Shown: positions 25,401-32,526, counted from the stretch's first letter. The stretch: DNA of 32,536 nt from an uncultured delta proteobacterium (GCA_903904655.1 CAIVDK010000351.1:1-32536), one strand, 5' to 3'. Program-made: numbers and translations. Notes: generated by a model from the letters alone, not told the origin.

Positions 25401-25601
25401 TTCAAAATCCCTTTCAAGATGGATAAGGAACGTTGATTTACCATAGTCATTTTTTTTTCACAACACCAATGAGGAGAACCTGAGTTAACATGCTGCCAGG
25501 GCAGAAGAGAAGTCGGTACTCTGCACGAATTCTGAAGGACGGGGCTTCCGATACCCATTCTTGAGGCATTAGAGGAATGAAAATTGATGAACTCGTAAAA
25601 A

Positions 25602-25619
25602 ATCCTGGCGCAGCAGGAT
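25602..25619 (+). repeat. small inverted repeat upstream of the hydrolase gene
   Basis: ATCCTG-GCGCAG-CAGGAT, preceded by GATGAACTCGTAAAAA. It lies 35 bp before the start codon at 25654 in a 253-bp gap between divergent genes. It could be an operator or part of a dispersed repeat. Nothing else was recognised in that gap; two tiny ORFs in it look like chance. Confidence 0.35.
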
Positions 25620-25653
25620 CGAAAGTGCAATAATAAAAGAGGAGGCAGAACTC

Positions 25654-26454
25654 GTGAAAGACCACCAATGGATTCCCAGCCGCGGCCAGCGGCTATCAGC
25701 CATGGTTCACCTTCCGGATCAGGGCAAAGTAAAAGATCCGGTAATCGTGATGTGTCATGGCTTCACAGGAGACAAGATCGGCATGAACCAAATGAACGCC
25801 AGACTGGCAGCGGCATTGGAGTCAGCCGGTTACGCGGTCATACGGTTTGACTTTCTGGGATCCGGTGACAGCGATGGTGAGTTCGCTACGGATACCATCG
25901 TAGCAGGCTGGCTGACAGATACCGCAAATGTTATGCAATGGGTTTCTGAACAACCGGAATTTTCCAGTCTGCCTATTGTGCTTTACGGCCATAGCCTGGG
26001 CGGTCTGATTGCCCTGTGCCACAAAGATGAAGGCGCCAGGGTGGCGGCCAGAATCGCGTTTGCCCCTGTTGTCGATGCAGTGGAGAACCTGAGAACATCC
26101 ATTTTGGGACAGGATTTATGGCAAAAGTCTTTTCGCGGTGAAACCATTGCCAACTTTTACGGCAAAGCCTACTCCCTGCGACCACAATTTGTCCACGATT
26201 TAGCGGAAAACCGTTATGACCCGCTCCATGATGCCGCAGTGCTGACGACTCCGTTGCTGGTCGTGCATGGGACATCCGATGTAGCGGTTCCCATTGAAGG
26301 TTCGCATATTTTATTTGAAAGATACAACGGCCCCAAAGAAATGAAGGTTCTGGAAATAGATCATGTGGCAGCTGGGCAGCTGGGTCCCTGGATAGCCGCC
26401 ATAATTGAGTGGTTGGACAGAACTTTCCCCGACAGGCGAATGCGTGCTATATAA
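25654..26454 (+). CDS. alpha/beta hydrolase (serine esterase/peptidase-like)
   Basis: 266-residue alpha/beta-hydrolase. The oxyanion region is MCHGFTGDKIG (33-43), the nucleophile elbow is GHSLGG (Ser114), with acid Asp209 in VVHGTSDVAVP and His237 in IDHVAAG. The FDFLGSGDSDGEF segment is typical of the DUF1100/dienelactone hydrolase-like or FrsA-like esterase group. There is no signal peptide, so it is cytoplasmic. It starts with GTG; GGAGG lies 8 nt upstream. It diverges from the TIM-barrel gene. The substrate is not evident. Confidence 0.85.
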   Translation: MKDHQWIPSRGQRLSAMVHLPDQGKVKDPVIVMCHGFTGDKIGMNQMNARLAAALESAGYAVIRFDFLGSGDSDGEFATDTIVAGWLTDTANVMQWVSEQPEFSSLPIVLYGHSLGGLIALCHKDEGARVAARIAFAPVVDAVENLRTSILGQDLWQKSFRGETIANFYGKAYSLRPQFVHDLAENRYDPLHDAAVLTTPLLVVHGTSDVAVPIEGSHILFERYNGPKEMKVLEIDHVAAGQLGPWIAAIIEWLDRTFPDRRMRAI

Positions 26455-26619
26455 GCAAATCTTCTGAGCTACTCGATGGCTGGCCTACCTTCCGGGATGG
26501 GATACTCTCCCGTTGGACCACACGATCTTGCCCGGCCGCACAAATGTCCCTAAATTCCTTGTCGTTCCACGCCCTCTTTTACTCGTTCCTGTTCATCGCG
26601 CAATTGCTGGCTGAGCGGA

Positions 26620-27477
26620 TCAAAACTGATAAATCATCATCATCCCACCGCTGAAATCGTGGTTTGCATCGGTGAAGCCGACGGATCCATAGATTTCCCA
26701 CGAGATCCGGCGCGATTGCATGAAGTTTAGTTTGATCTGTCCCTCTGCCTGAGCCTCCGCCCCCTCGGAACGCGAGGACGAGCCTTTGGCCAGCACGGAG
26801 ACAAATAGCCGCTCCGTCGCCTGGATGCCTACCCCGCCGAGATAGCTGGCATAGTTACGACCGGGATAGTCGGATTTGCTATTCTGGAAGATATAGGCCC
26901 CCTCCCCGAACAGTTGAACGTTTCCCAACCACTTAGAGACCGAAAATCCGGGTCCCGCTTCAACGGTACCGGTTCCCAAACCGCGGTCCAGATCTCCCGA
27001 GGGGACCTTCACATAGAAAGTGGCCCTAGCTTTGTGGGTTTTCTCTCCATCCTGCAACAGGGTCCAGCCGGTTGTCATATTAACATCTCCCACGCCGGAC
27101 GCTTGCACCGTTGTCGCTGCAATCGCCGCCGTCGGCGATCTGTTTGCACCTCGACCCCGTCCGGTGCCGCCGGAGTTGGTCACTACCACACCGCTGTCGG
27201 ATTTGCTGGACAAGTAAAGAAGAGGGACTCCAATGGTGATATCCACTTTGTTTAAAGGATACAAAAAAACAGACAGCGGCAACTTAACCAGTGTGGCATT
27301 GGCGCCTACGCCGTAATCGCCGTGCGAGACCTCAATCCCTAGACCGACAGCGGTTGATGCAGCGTTTTCGAGACGAGGCTCACCATCACGTGCCAAGACC
27401 TGTGACGCTTGCGCAAATAGTGCCAAACAGAGAAACACTCCTACTTTATTTCGTATGCTCATAGTCATGCTCGTCAT
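26620..27477 (-). CDS. exported outer-membrane beta-barrel-like protein
   Basis: About 285 residues. A signal peptide (SIRNKVGVFLCLALFAQASQ then VLA/RDGEP) precedes a beta-rich mature part with alternating aromatic/small residues and a C-terminal Phe (MMMIYQF), as expected of an outer-membrane barrel. The layout (VDITIGVPLLYLS, GVGDVNMTTGWTLL, FYVKVPSGDLDRGLGTGT, GPGFSVSKWL) resembles the MetA-pathway 'phenol degradation/transporter' family. Residues around GGTGRGRGANRSP form a Gly/Arg-rich loop. The upstream frame to 27510 starts with TTG, so ATG 27477 (or 27468, whose RBS spacing is better) is preferred. It is the last of four exported-protein genes. Confidence 0.72.
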   Translation of the reverse strand: MTSMTMSIRNKVGVFLCLALFAQASQVLARDGEPRLENAASTAVGLGIEVSHGDYGVGANATLVKLPLSVFLYPLNKVDITIGVPLLYLSSKSDSGVVVTNSGGTGRGRGANRSPTAAIAATTVQASGVGDVNMTTGWTLLQDGEKTHKARATFYVKVPSGDLDRGLGTGTVEAGPGFSVSKWLGNVQLFGEGAYIFQNSKSDYPGRNYASYLGGVGIQATERLFVSVLAKGSSSRSEGAEAQAEGQIKLNFMQSRRISWEIYGSVGFTDANHDFSGGMMMIYQF

Positions 27478-27534
27478 TTCCTTTCGGTGCTCATGGAAAA
27501 TCGATTTCAACCGCCCGCCCTGACCATGATGAGT

Positions 27535-28056
27535 TCATCGTCCGCGGTGTCCCCCCGCACCGCCACCGCGCATACCCTGGCCCCCGGAACCGCCCTCGCG
27601 GAGTCCGCCGGACCAGGCGGGGATTCCATTTTCACCGCGCAGCACAATGGTTGCACCACCCGGTGAGATGATCCGCTCTGACAACAGATAGGTTCTTCCG
27701 TCCTTGCCCTGGGCAAGCGAGCCCCGCACGGTAACCGGGTCGCCAATCTTCCAGTCCAGGTTATCGTCCTGAAGATACCAGGCAGGTCCAAGAACCACGA
27801 CAATCTGTTCGCCCGGGAGATGCAGATCGAAGGCCATCAGGCCTCCGGCAAGCGGGCGAGGGGAGACCGCAATCGATCCGCTGATCTTCACAACCGTGTT
27901 ACGGTCATACCCCTGTTCCAGATTCAGACCACTTTTATTCGGATCCTTGGAGTCACCGAACCCCCAGACTGCGTCAGCCGTTCCTCCCAGCAGGAGCAGA
28001 AGGATTGCTGCCGCAATCAAGATATAAAAGCACTGAATTCCTCTCATTTTCTCCAT
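27535..28056 (-). CDS. exported OB-fold-like protein with Gly-rich tail
   Basis: 173 residues from ATG 28056 (MEKMRGIQ; ATG 28047 is an alternative). Signal peptide or anchor (FYILIAAAILLLLLGGTADA), then a small beta-barrel-like domain: VVKISGSIAVSPRPL, DLHLPGEQIVVVLGPAWYLQ, WKIGDPVTVRGSLAQGKDGR, TYLLSERI. This recalls bacterial OB-fold periplasmic proteins (BOF/DUF5666-like). The tail is Gly/Arg-rich (GGSGGQGMRGGGAGGHRGR). No function is recognised. The frame extends to 28233 but that part only shadows the preceding 72-residue gene. Spacing to neighbours is 25 and 57 nt. Confidence 0.72.
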   Translation of the reverse strand: MEKMRGIQCFYILIAAAILLLLLGGTADAVWGFGDSKDPNKSGLNLEQGYDRNTVVKISGSIAVSPRPLAGGLMAFDLHLPGEQIVVVLGPAWYLQDDNLDWKIGDPVTVRGSLAQGKDGRTYLLSERIISPGGATIVLRGENGIPAWSGGLREGGSGGQGMRGGGAGGHRGR

Positions 28057-28081
28057 CACCCCGACACGCACTAAGATTGCC

Positions 28082-28300
28082 TCAGCTCTGGCAAGAGCCG
28101 TCCTTCTTCCGGTCCCGCTGCCGGGTCTGATTGGCGGCCAAATCGTATCCGGCTTTCTTTTCCATTGTATAGCTTTGGCAAGAACCGTCCTTCTTCCGAT
28201 CGCCTTTCCGAATCTGATCGCCTGCAGAAGCAATGCTTACAACACACAAACTCACCACCACCATCGTGAATCCCATCTTCAACCATTTCGAAACATTCAT
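28082..28300 (-). CDS. small exported protein with duplicated DRKKDGSCQS
   Basis: 72 residues with a clear signal peptide (KWLKMGFTMVVVSLCVVSIA then SA/GDQ). The mature ~45 residues contain DRKKDGSCQS twice, the second at the very C-terminus, separated by YTMEKKAGYDLAANQTRQR. Each copy has a single Cys. AAGGAGG lies 6 nt before ATG 28300, an excellent RBS. The neighbouring 104-residue protein has the related RRDGSFQS. No family is recognised; the cysteines could bind metal or form a disulfide, or the repeat could be an assembly or processing site. It belongs to the sigma-54-controlled exported-protein group. Confidence 0.72.
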   Translation of the reverse strand: MNVSKWLKMGFTMVVVSLCVVSIASAGDQIRKGDRKKDGSCQSYTMEKKAGYDLAANQTRQRDRKKDGSCQS

Positions 28301-28355
28301 TTCAAACCTCCTTCGTCTTAATTCAAAAATATCAAGTTAAAAACCCCTGCATTCC

Positions 28356-28372
28356 GCTCATTTTTAATGAGC
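28356..28372 (-). other. intergenic stem-loop between two exported-protein genes
   Basis: Perfect dyad GCTCATT-TTT-AATGAGC, 4 nt past the stop of the 104-residue gene. There is no adjacent T-tract (a TTTTT run follows only after about 15 nt), so it may act in mRNA processing or partial termination rather than as a full terminator. Confidence 0.5.
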
Positions 28373-28376
28373 CTTG

Positions 28377-28691
28377 TTACGGCGTCGTGCTTTGGGGATG
28401 GTTGATCCCCGTACCATCCATCACACCGCGGCCATTGGCGGGGCGGGTGGTGGAGCCGTTTGCCGTGGTTCCGGTACTCTGGAAAGACCCGTCACGACGC
28501 TGGGAACCCTCCGGCCGAACCTGATTTGTAGACTGATTCATAGACCGGGTCTGCGACTGGGTTTTTGTCTGAACCCCCTGGCCGCTACCTGCACCTGCTC
28601 CTGTTCCGCCTCCGCGGGCAAAGGATTCGCCCCCAAAAGCCAGTGCAGATCCCACCAATACCGCTATCACCATCATGTGCTTTGCTTTCAT
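28377..28691 (-). CDS. small exported Gly/Ser/Thr/Gln-rich protein
   Basis: 104 residues. A signal peptide (KAKHMMVIAVLVGSALAF then GGESFA/RGGG) precedes a low-complexity mature chain rich in Gly, Ser, Thr, Gln and Asn, with no Cys and no evident fold. It carries QRRDGSFQSTG, related to DRKKDGSCQS in the next gene. The RBS AAGGAGAGACGAAG precedes ATG. Some 55-70 nt upstream on the same strand is a sigma-54 type promoter, and farther up are two dyad sites. It is the first gene of the exported-protein operon. Function is unknown; an intrinsically disordered periplasmic or surface peptide is likely. Confidence 0.7.
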   Translation of the reverse strand: MKAKHMMVIAVLVGSALAFGGESFARGGGTGAGAGSGQGVQTKTQSQTRSMNQSTNQVRPEGSQRRDGSFQSTGTTANGSTTRPANGRGVMDGTGINHPQSTTP

Positions 28692-28745
28692 CTTCGTCTC
28701 TCCTTGTGGATGTAATCGGGAATCATTCCCGTTGCCATAGGATAA

Positions 28746-28761
28746 AGCAGAAGCCGTGCCA
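28746..28761 (-). promoter_or_regulatory. putative sigma-54 (-24/-12) promoter
   Basis: The minus strand reads TGGCAC-GGCTT-CTGCT, one base away from the consensus TGGCAC-N5-TTGCW. The predicted start is near 28735, leaving about 44 nt of leader before ATG 28691. An NtrC-family sigma-54 activator is encoded right upstream, which supports the call. Confidence 0.72.
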
Positions 28762-28834
28762 ATCTCTTCATAAATCGTATCTCACTGTTATCGCTAATGT
28801 ATATACAAAAGGATAAAACCCCCGTGAGACTAAT

Positions 28835-28850
28835 GGTGCAATTGCTGCAC
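28835..28850 (-). promoter_or_regulatory. putative activator (UAS) site 1
   Basis: GGTGC-AATTG-wise dyad: GGTGCAATTGCTGCAC on the plus strand, containing the perfect palindrome GTGCA-N5-TGCAC. It matches site 2 at all positions outside the 5-bp spacer. It is centred about 95 bp upstream of the -12 element, a usual distance for NtrC-type enhancers. Confidence 0.6.
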
Positions 28851-28856
28851 TTATGC

Positions 28857-28872
28857 GGTGCCGATTCTGCAC
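28857..28872 (-). promoter_or_regulatory. putative activator (UAS) site 2
   Basis: GGTGCCGATTCTGCAC, the same GGTGC-N5-CTGCAC pattern as site 1 and 22 bp away, i.e. two helical turns on the same face. It lies just after the stop of the sigma-54 activator gene. Confidence 0.6.
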
Positions 28873-28878
28873 CTTCGA

Positions 28879-30231
28879 TCAACTGTCTGTAAGACCATAC
28901 TCTTTGAGCCGGTACTGCAAGGTGCGCTTCGATATTCCCAGGCGCTCCGCCGCCAGGCGGCGGTTCCCGCCGCACTGTGTCAGGACTTCCAGAATGGCCG
29001 CCTGCTCCCGATTCTGCAAGCTGCCGTCGCTTGCAACCGGTGGTGATTGGACCGGTCGGCGGATCAGCTCCGGAAGCTCGTTCAGTGTGATCCTGCCGCT
29101 GCTCAATATCACGGCCCTTTCGATGACATTCTGCAACTCCCGAATGTTTCCCGGCCAGTCGTAGCCAGAAAAGGCTGCGAGCACATCCTGCTCGACAAGA
29201 GAAATCGCCCTTCCGATCTGCCGGGCCGCCCGTGATACCAGGTACTCGGTCAGGACTGGCAGCGCGTCGCGCCTTTCCCGCAGTGGAGGAAGATGGATCG
29301 GAAAGACGTTCAGGCGGTAGTAGAGGTCTTCCCGGAAACGTTTTTCACGAACTTCGACTGCTAGGTCCCGGTTGGTAGCCGCGACAATCCTCACATCTGC
29401 CCGGATCTCTCGACTACCCCCCAGGCGTTCAAAAGTCCTTTCCTGCACGACCCGCAGCAACTTGGCCTGCAACACCAGGGGCAGCTCGCCGATCTCATCC
29501 AGGAACAAGGTTCCGCCGGCCGCCAGTTCGAATTTCCCCGGACGGACCTGTGTGGCGCCGGTGAAGGCCCCCTTCTCGTGACCGAAGAGCTCGCTCTCCA
29601 TCAGCGTTTCGGGGATTGCCGCACAGTTTACGGCGACAAAAACAGCGTCGCGTCGCCGACCGGCAAGATGGATCATCCGGGCCGCCAGTTCCTTTCCGGT
29701 GCCGGACTCGCCGGTGATCAGGACCGAGGCGGGGGTGTCTGCCACATTCCCGATCAGGCTGTGCACATCCGCCATTGCCACGCCGGCGAACATCACTTTT
29801 TCCGGTGGCAGCCCGGCCGCCTCCCGCTCCTTCAGGACGGTCAGGGTTAGCTCCCGGCGATGGTTATCTAAGGTCCGCCGCACCAGAGCCCTCAAGGCAT
29901 CTGGATCTTTCAGCGGCTTCGTGAGAAAATCGGCGACGCCCTCCTTGAGCGCCGATACGGCATCTTCTACCGTACCGAAGGCGGTTAGCAAAACGAACGG
30001 TGGGGCAATTCCCTCGGATTTAGCCTGGCGGAACAGCTCCAACCCCTCCATGCCCGGCAGCCGCAGATCCGAAAGGACCAGATCGAAGGAGCGGCGACGC
30101 AAGGACAGCAGGGCCTGTTTGCCGTCCTTCTCCTCGACGATGTCGTAACCTTCATCCTCCAGAACCGTGACCAAAAGCGACCGAAAGGTCGGGTCATCCT
30201 CAATAATCAGGATGGTGGCCTGATTCATCAT
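28879..30231 (-). CDS. NtrC-family sigma-54-dependent response regulator
   Basis: 450 residues. The receiver domain has acidic pocket EDD (11-13), phospho-acceptor Asp55 in LSDLRLPGM, Thr/Ser region LLTAFG and Lys105. The AAA+ domain has Walker A GESGTGKE (174-181), GAFTGA (221-226, sigma-54 contact), Walker B TLFLDEIG (241-248), ATNRDL, RxDLYYRL and the arginine-finger region. The C-terminal Fis-type helix-turn-helix is NRRLAAERLGISKRTLQYRL. It overlaps the kinase gene by ATGA. It most resembles ZraR/HydG-type regulators. Two dyad sites and a sigma-54 promoter follow directly, making the downstream exported-protein genes its likely targets. Confidence 0.93.
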   Translation of the reverse strand: MMNQATILIIEDDPTFRSLLVTVLEDEGYDIVEEKDGKQALLSLRRRSFDLVLSDLRLPGMEGLELFRQAKSEGIAPPFVLLTAFGTVEDAVSALKEGVADFLTKPLKDPDALRALVRRTLDNHRRELTLTVLKEREAAGLPPEKVMFAGVAMADVHSLIGNVADTPASVLITGESGTGKELAARMIHLAGRRRDAVFVAVNCAAIPETLMESELFGHEKGAFTGATQVRPGKFELAAGGTLFLDEIGELPLVLQAKLLRVVQERTFERLGGSREIRADVRIVAATNRDLAVEVREKRFREDLYYRLNVFPIHLPPLRERRDALPVLTEYLVSRAARQIGRAISLVEQDVLAAFSGYDWPGNIRELQNVIERAVILSSGRITLNELPELIRRPVQSPPVASDGSLQNREQAAILEVLTQCGGNRRLAAERLGISKRTLQYRLKEYGLTDS

Positions 30232-31490
30232 AATGGCTCCCTCTTTTTACAGGGCGGCAGCAGGACGATAATCTCTGCCCCGCCCCCGTCGGCATTGGCG
30301 GCGCTGATTATGCCTCCGCACCCTTCGACGATCTTGCGGCAGACCGCCAGCCCCAGACCGCTGCCCCGCAGGCGGGTTGTGAAAAAGGGGTCGAAAGCCC
30401 TTTTCAGCGCCTCTTCGCTAAGCCCAGCGCCGCTGTCCCGAACCTTCAACGTGATCATCTTCCTACTCTTTGTGGCCGACAGCCACACCGTCCCTCCCGC
30501 GGGGATCGCCTGCAAAGCGTTGCTGAGAAGATTGATCAGCAGTTGTTGCAGCCTTTCTGGGCGGCAGGCTATCCGTATGTCGGGCAGGGTCGACAGCTCC
30601 GGTTTTGCGGGCTGGGTTTCGTTGCGCTCAACCGTGTTCCACACTTGATCGATAAACGCCTCATTCAGCAGGGTGCAGCCGTCGCCGGGGTCGTCCTGTC
30701 GGGTGTAATCGAGCAGGTCGCTGACCAGCCCTTCCAATCGGACCGTTTCCTGCGCGATGAGGGCGGCGAATTTCCGGGACCGATCGTCGGTGATCCGCTC
30801 CTCCAGCAACTGGGCGTATCCCTTGATACCGGCTAGGGGCGTGCGCACCTCGTGGGCCATCACCGCGCCCAACTCGCCGAGCCGGGCCATCTGTTCCTGC
30901 CGGGCCAGCTGTTCCCGTCGTCGAACTTCACGCTTCTGCAGTCGAACCAGTAAAAAGCCTAACACCCAGGCCCCCGCTGTCAGCGTCAACAGGAGGGTCG
31001 TGCCGGTGCGGGCTCGGTTGATGATCTGATCGGCCTGCCAGGTATGCAACACCAGCCGCAGAATCAGGGTTTCCCCGGGCAGGTGCAGTAGGAGATGAGA
31101 CTCATAGGCCTCCTCCCCTGTGCCCAGGCGGATACTGCTTTCGACGGGCGCGGCAGCGGAGAAAGCGGGAAGGTAGCGGTCGTCGCCAACGGTTTCTCCT
31201 GTCAATTCGGGGTTCTGGTGGAAACGGATCCGGCCGGAACGGTCGATCAGGGCAAAATAGGCAATGTCGCGGTAGCGAAAATCTGAGAGGGCTTTAAAAG
31301 ATGGATCGCGGGCGGCGAGATTCTCTATCGTCTGCCTCAGGGAGAACGCCAGTCCCTGCAGCAAAACCCGAGCCACCGGTCGGGCGTTTTGTTGGCTGGA
31401 TAGAGCAAACCACAGCAGGAAGACGGTCATAAGGATGCCGCCCGTCAGCAGCAGGGTATACGCTCCGGGTCGTTTCATCTGAAAATGCAC
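30228..31490 (-). CDS. membrane sensor histidine kinase
   Basis: 420 residues. Transmembrane helices at about 11-30 and 164-183 flank a periplasmic sensor region (31-163, PAS/Cache-like; FALIDRSGRIRFHQNPELTG is typical of ZraS-type sensors). HisKA has the phospho-acceptor His213 in MAHEVRTPLAGIKGY. The ATPase domain shows N-box LLINLLSNALQAIP, DSGAG (352-356), FDPFFTT and GSGLGLAV (376-383). The start is GTG 31490 with AAGG too near, or ATG 31478; both keep the first helix. There is no HAMP segment of normal length. It is cotranscribed with the response regulator. Confidence 0.9.
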   Translation of the reverse strand: MHFQMKRPGAYTLLLTGGILMTVFLLWFALSSQQNARPVARVLLQGLAFSLRQTIENLAARDPSFKALSDFRYRDIAYFALIDRSGRIRFHQNPELTGETVGDDRYLPAFSAAAPVESSIRLGTGEEAYESHLLLHLPGETLILRLVLHTWQADQIINRARTGTTLLLTLTAGAWVLGFLLVRLQKREVRRREQLARQEQMARLGELGAVMAHEVRTPLAGIKGYAQLLEERITDDRSRKFAALIAQETVRLEGLVSDLLDYTRQDDPGDGCTLLNEAFIDQVWNTVERNETQPAKPELSTLPDIRIACRPERLQQLLINLLSNALQAIPAGGTVWLSATKSRKMITLKVRDSGAGLSEEALKRAFDPFFTTRLRGSGLGLAVCRKIVEGCGGIISAANADGGGAEIIVLLPPCKKREPL

Positions 31491-31537
31491 GCCTTCATTC
31501 TGACCATCGTCTCTTTAGCTTATCTTCAAGCAGTAAT

Positions 31538-31705
31538 TTATCCGATTTTTTTGTTTACGGGCGCTTCTATCTCTTGAATAAAATATTCCATTACTTTTGC
31601 AGCAGCACTGAAAGCAACAGCGGCACCTGATCCAATGAGCACTTTTTGCCACCAAGGCATTTCCTTTATCACTTTTGCGGTAGCCTTAATCATAGTGCGT
31701 ATCAT
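31538..31705 (-). CDS. small hydrophobic protein, 55 residues
   Basis: ATG 31705 with GAGGG 9 nt upstream. The product reads MIRTMIKATAKVIKEMPWWQ, KVLIGSGAAVAFSAAAKVME, YFIQEIEAPVNKKIG. It has a basic amphipathic start, a small-residue-rich helix (about 21-42) that could lie in or on the membrane, and a short polar end. It lies 47 nt upstream of the histidine kinase gene on the same strand but is more AT-rich. No family is recognised. Confidence 0.55.
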   Translation of the reverse strand: MIRTMIKATAKVIKEMPWWQKVLIGSGAAVAFSAAAKVMEYFIQEIEAPVNKKIG

Positions 31706-31960
31706 TACATAGTCCCTCTTTGGAATTTACTAAATTTCTGAGATAAACATTATGATTAAATCTTATGATATTAATCAGTTATACCATTTCGTGTCATGAT
31801 TCTTCATATCATAGTTATGGAAAAAACAATATCATTTGTTCCGGTTTGAAGAACTAATCCATTTCGCGGTAGCCATCCCATCGCAATCTTTCCTAGGCTT
31901 AAAATGACGTATTGTCAAGTATTAGCAATTGTGACATAGAGAAACAGTCCGAAGGATAAA
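31706..31960. other. AT-rich intergenic DNA, nothing recognised
   Basis: No ORF, RNA gene or convincing promoter was found. A TTGACA on the minus strand (about 31912-31917) lacks a good -10 partner. The region lies between the divergent small hydrophobic protein gene and the REP-like doublet upstream of rsfS. Confidence 0.4.
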
Positions 31961-31995
31961 GGCTGACCCCCTTGAAGGGGGCACGAGACTGAAGG
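31961..31995 (+). repeat. REP-like repeat, copy D (left half of doublet)
   Basis: GGCTGACCCCCTTGAAGGGG, GCACGAGACTGAAGG. The same core and arm as copy B. The arm CGAGACTGAAGG is perfectly complementary to CCTTCAGTCTCG of copy E 68 bp away. Confidence 0.75.
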
Positions 31996-32062
31996 TCTAT
32001 TTTGTGCGCCTTCGGCGTTATAGGTTTCCTTAATGACGGCGCGTTTCACGCCTTTCATCTTA

Positions 32063-32106
32063 TCCTTCAGTCTCGCGCGCCCCGCAGGGGGGGCGGCCTT
32101 CAGTCT
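32063..32106 (-). repeat. REP-like repeat, copy E (inverted partner of D)
   Basis: TCCTTCAGTCTCGCGCGCCC, CGCAGGGGGGGCGGCCTTCA, GTCT. Inverted relative to copy D and more diverged in its core (CGCCCC-GCA-GGGGGGGCG). It ends 12 nt before the ribosome-binding site of rsfS. Confidence 0.7.
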
Positions 32107-32130
32107 AAAAACTTATTCAAGGAGGTTTTT

Positions 32131-32526
32131 TTGTCAGTTAAAAAAAATGAATCGGCTCGGCGTCTGCTTTTATGCATCAACGCCGTCTTGCAGAAAAAAG
32201 CGAAAAATATCGTTGTTTTGAATGTCAAAGAGACTTCTTCCTTTACGGACTATTTGCTGATCTGCTCGGGTGCAACCGACCGGCAGGTGCAGGCTGTTTC
32301 CGATGCAATCCAGGAATATCTCAAGAAAGAAGATATCAGACCGCTGGGTGTAGAAGGTAAAACCAATGCGGAATGGATTCTGCTGGATTATGATGATGTG
32401 GTCATCTCCGTTTTTCAGGAGTCGGCTCGCTCATTCTACGGTCTGGAAGACTTGTGGGACGCGCCACGCATGAAGATTGACGAAAATGCCGCCGAAATAA
32501 AAAAATTAACCAAGGATATGGTTTGA
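32131..32526 (+). CDS. rsfS: ribosomal silencing factor RsfS
   Basis: Binds the large ribosomal subunit (protein L14) and blocks joining with the small subunit in poor growth. The 131 residues carry the DUF143/Iojap signature: VLNVKETSSFTDYLLICSGA, TDRQVQAVSDAIQEYL, GKTNAEWILLDYDDVVISVF and SARSFYGLEDLW. The start is a TTG at 32131, read from AAGGAGG just upstream and from homologue length. The longer frame back to 32002 only runs through repeat DNA, and the nearby ATG at 32148 is out of frame. Stop TGA lies 10 nt before the window edge. The REP-like doublet occupies its upstream region. Confidence 0.92.
   Translation: MSVKKNESARRLLLCINAVLQKKAKNIVVLNVKETSSFTDYLLICSGATDRQVQAVSDAIQEYLKKEDIRPLGVEGKTNAEWILLDYDDVVISVFQESARSFYGLEDLWDAPRMKIDENAAEIKKLTKDMV

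Noticed and set aside
25484-25635. Two tiny ORFs (24 and 18 residues) upstream of the alpha/beta hydrolase
   Set aside because: Both are short and lack family signs; the GATGAACTCGTAAAAA stretch looks more like intergenic repeat DNA.
28071-28286. 71-residue frame (MVEDGIHDGGG...) and the 5' extension of the OB-fold-like frame to 28233
   Set aside because: Both lie in other frames of the 72-residue exported-protein gene, which has a far better RBS and a signal peptide.
28082-28300. RiPP precursor with repeated core peptides
   Set aside because: It has a Sec-type signal peptide and no maturation enzyme, protease or dedicated ABC exporter nearby; the repeat alone is not enough.
32002-32130. 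5' extension of rsfS to ATG 32002
   Set aside because: The extension runs through the REP doublet and has no family similarity; GGAGG fits the TTG at 32131.
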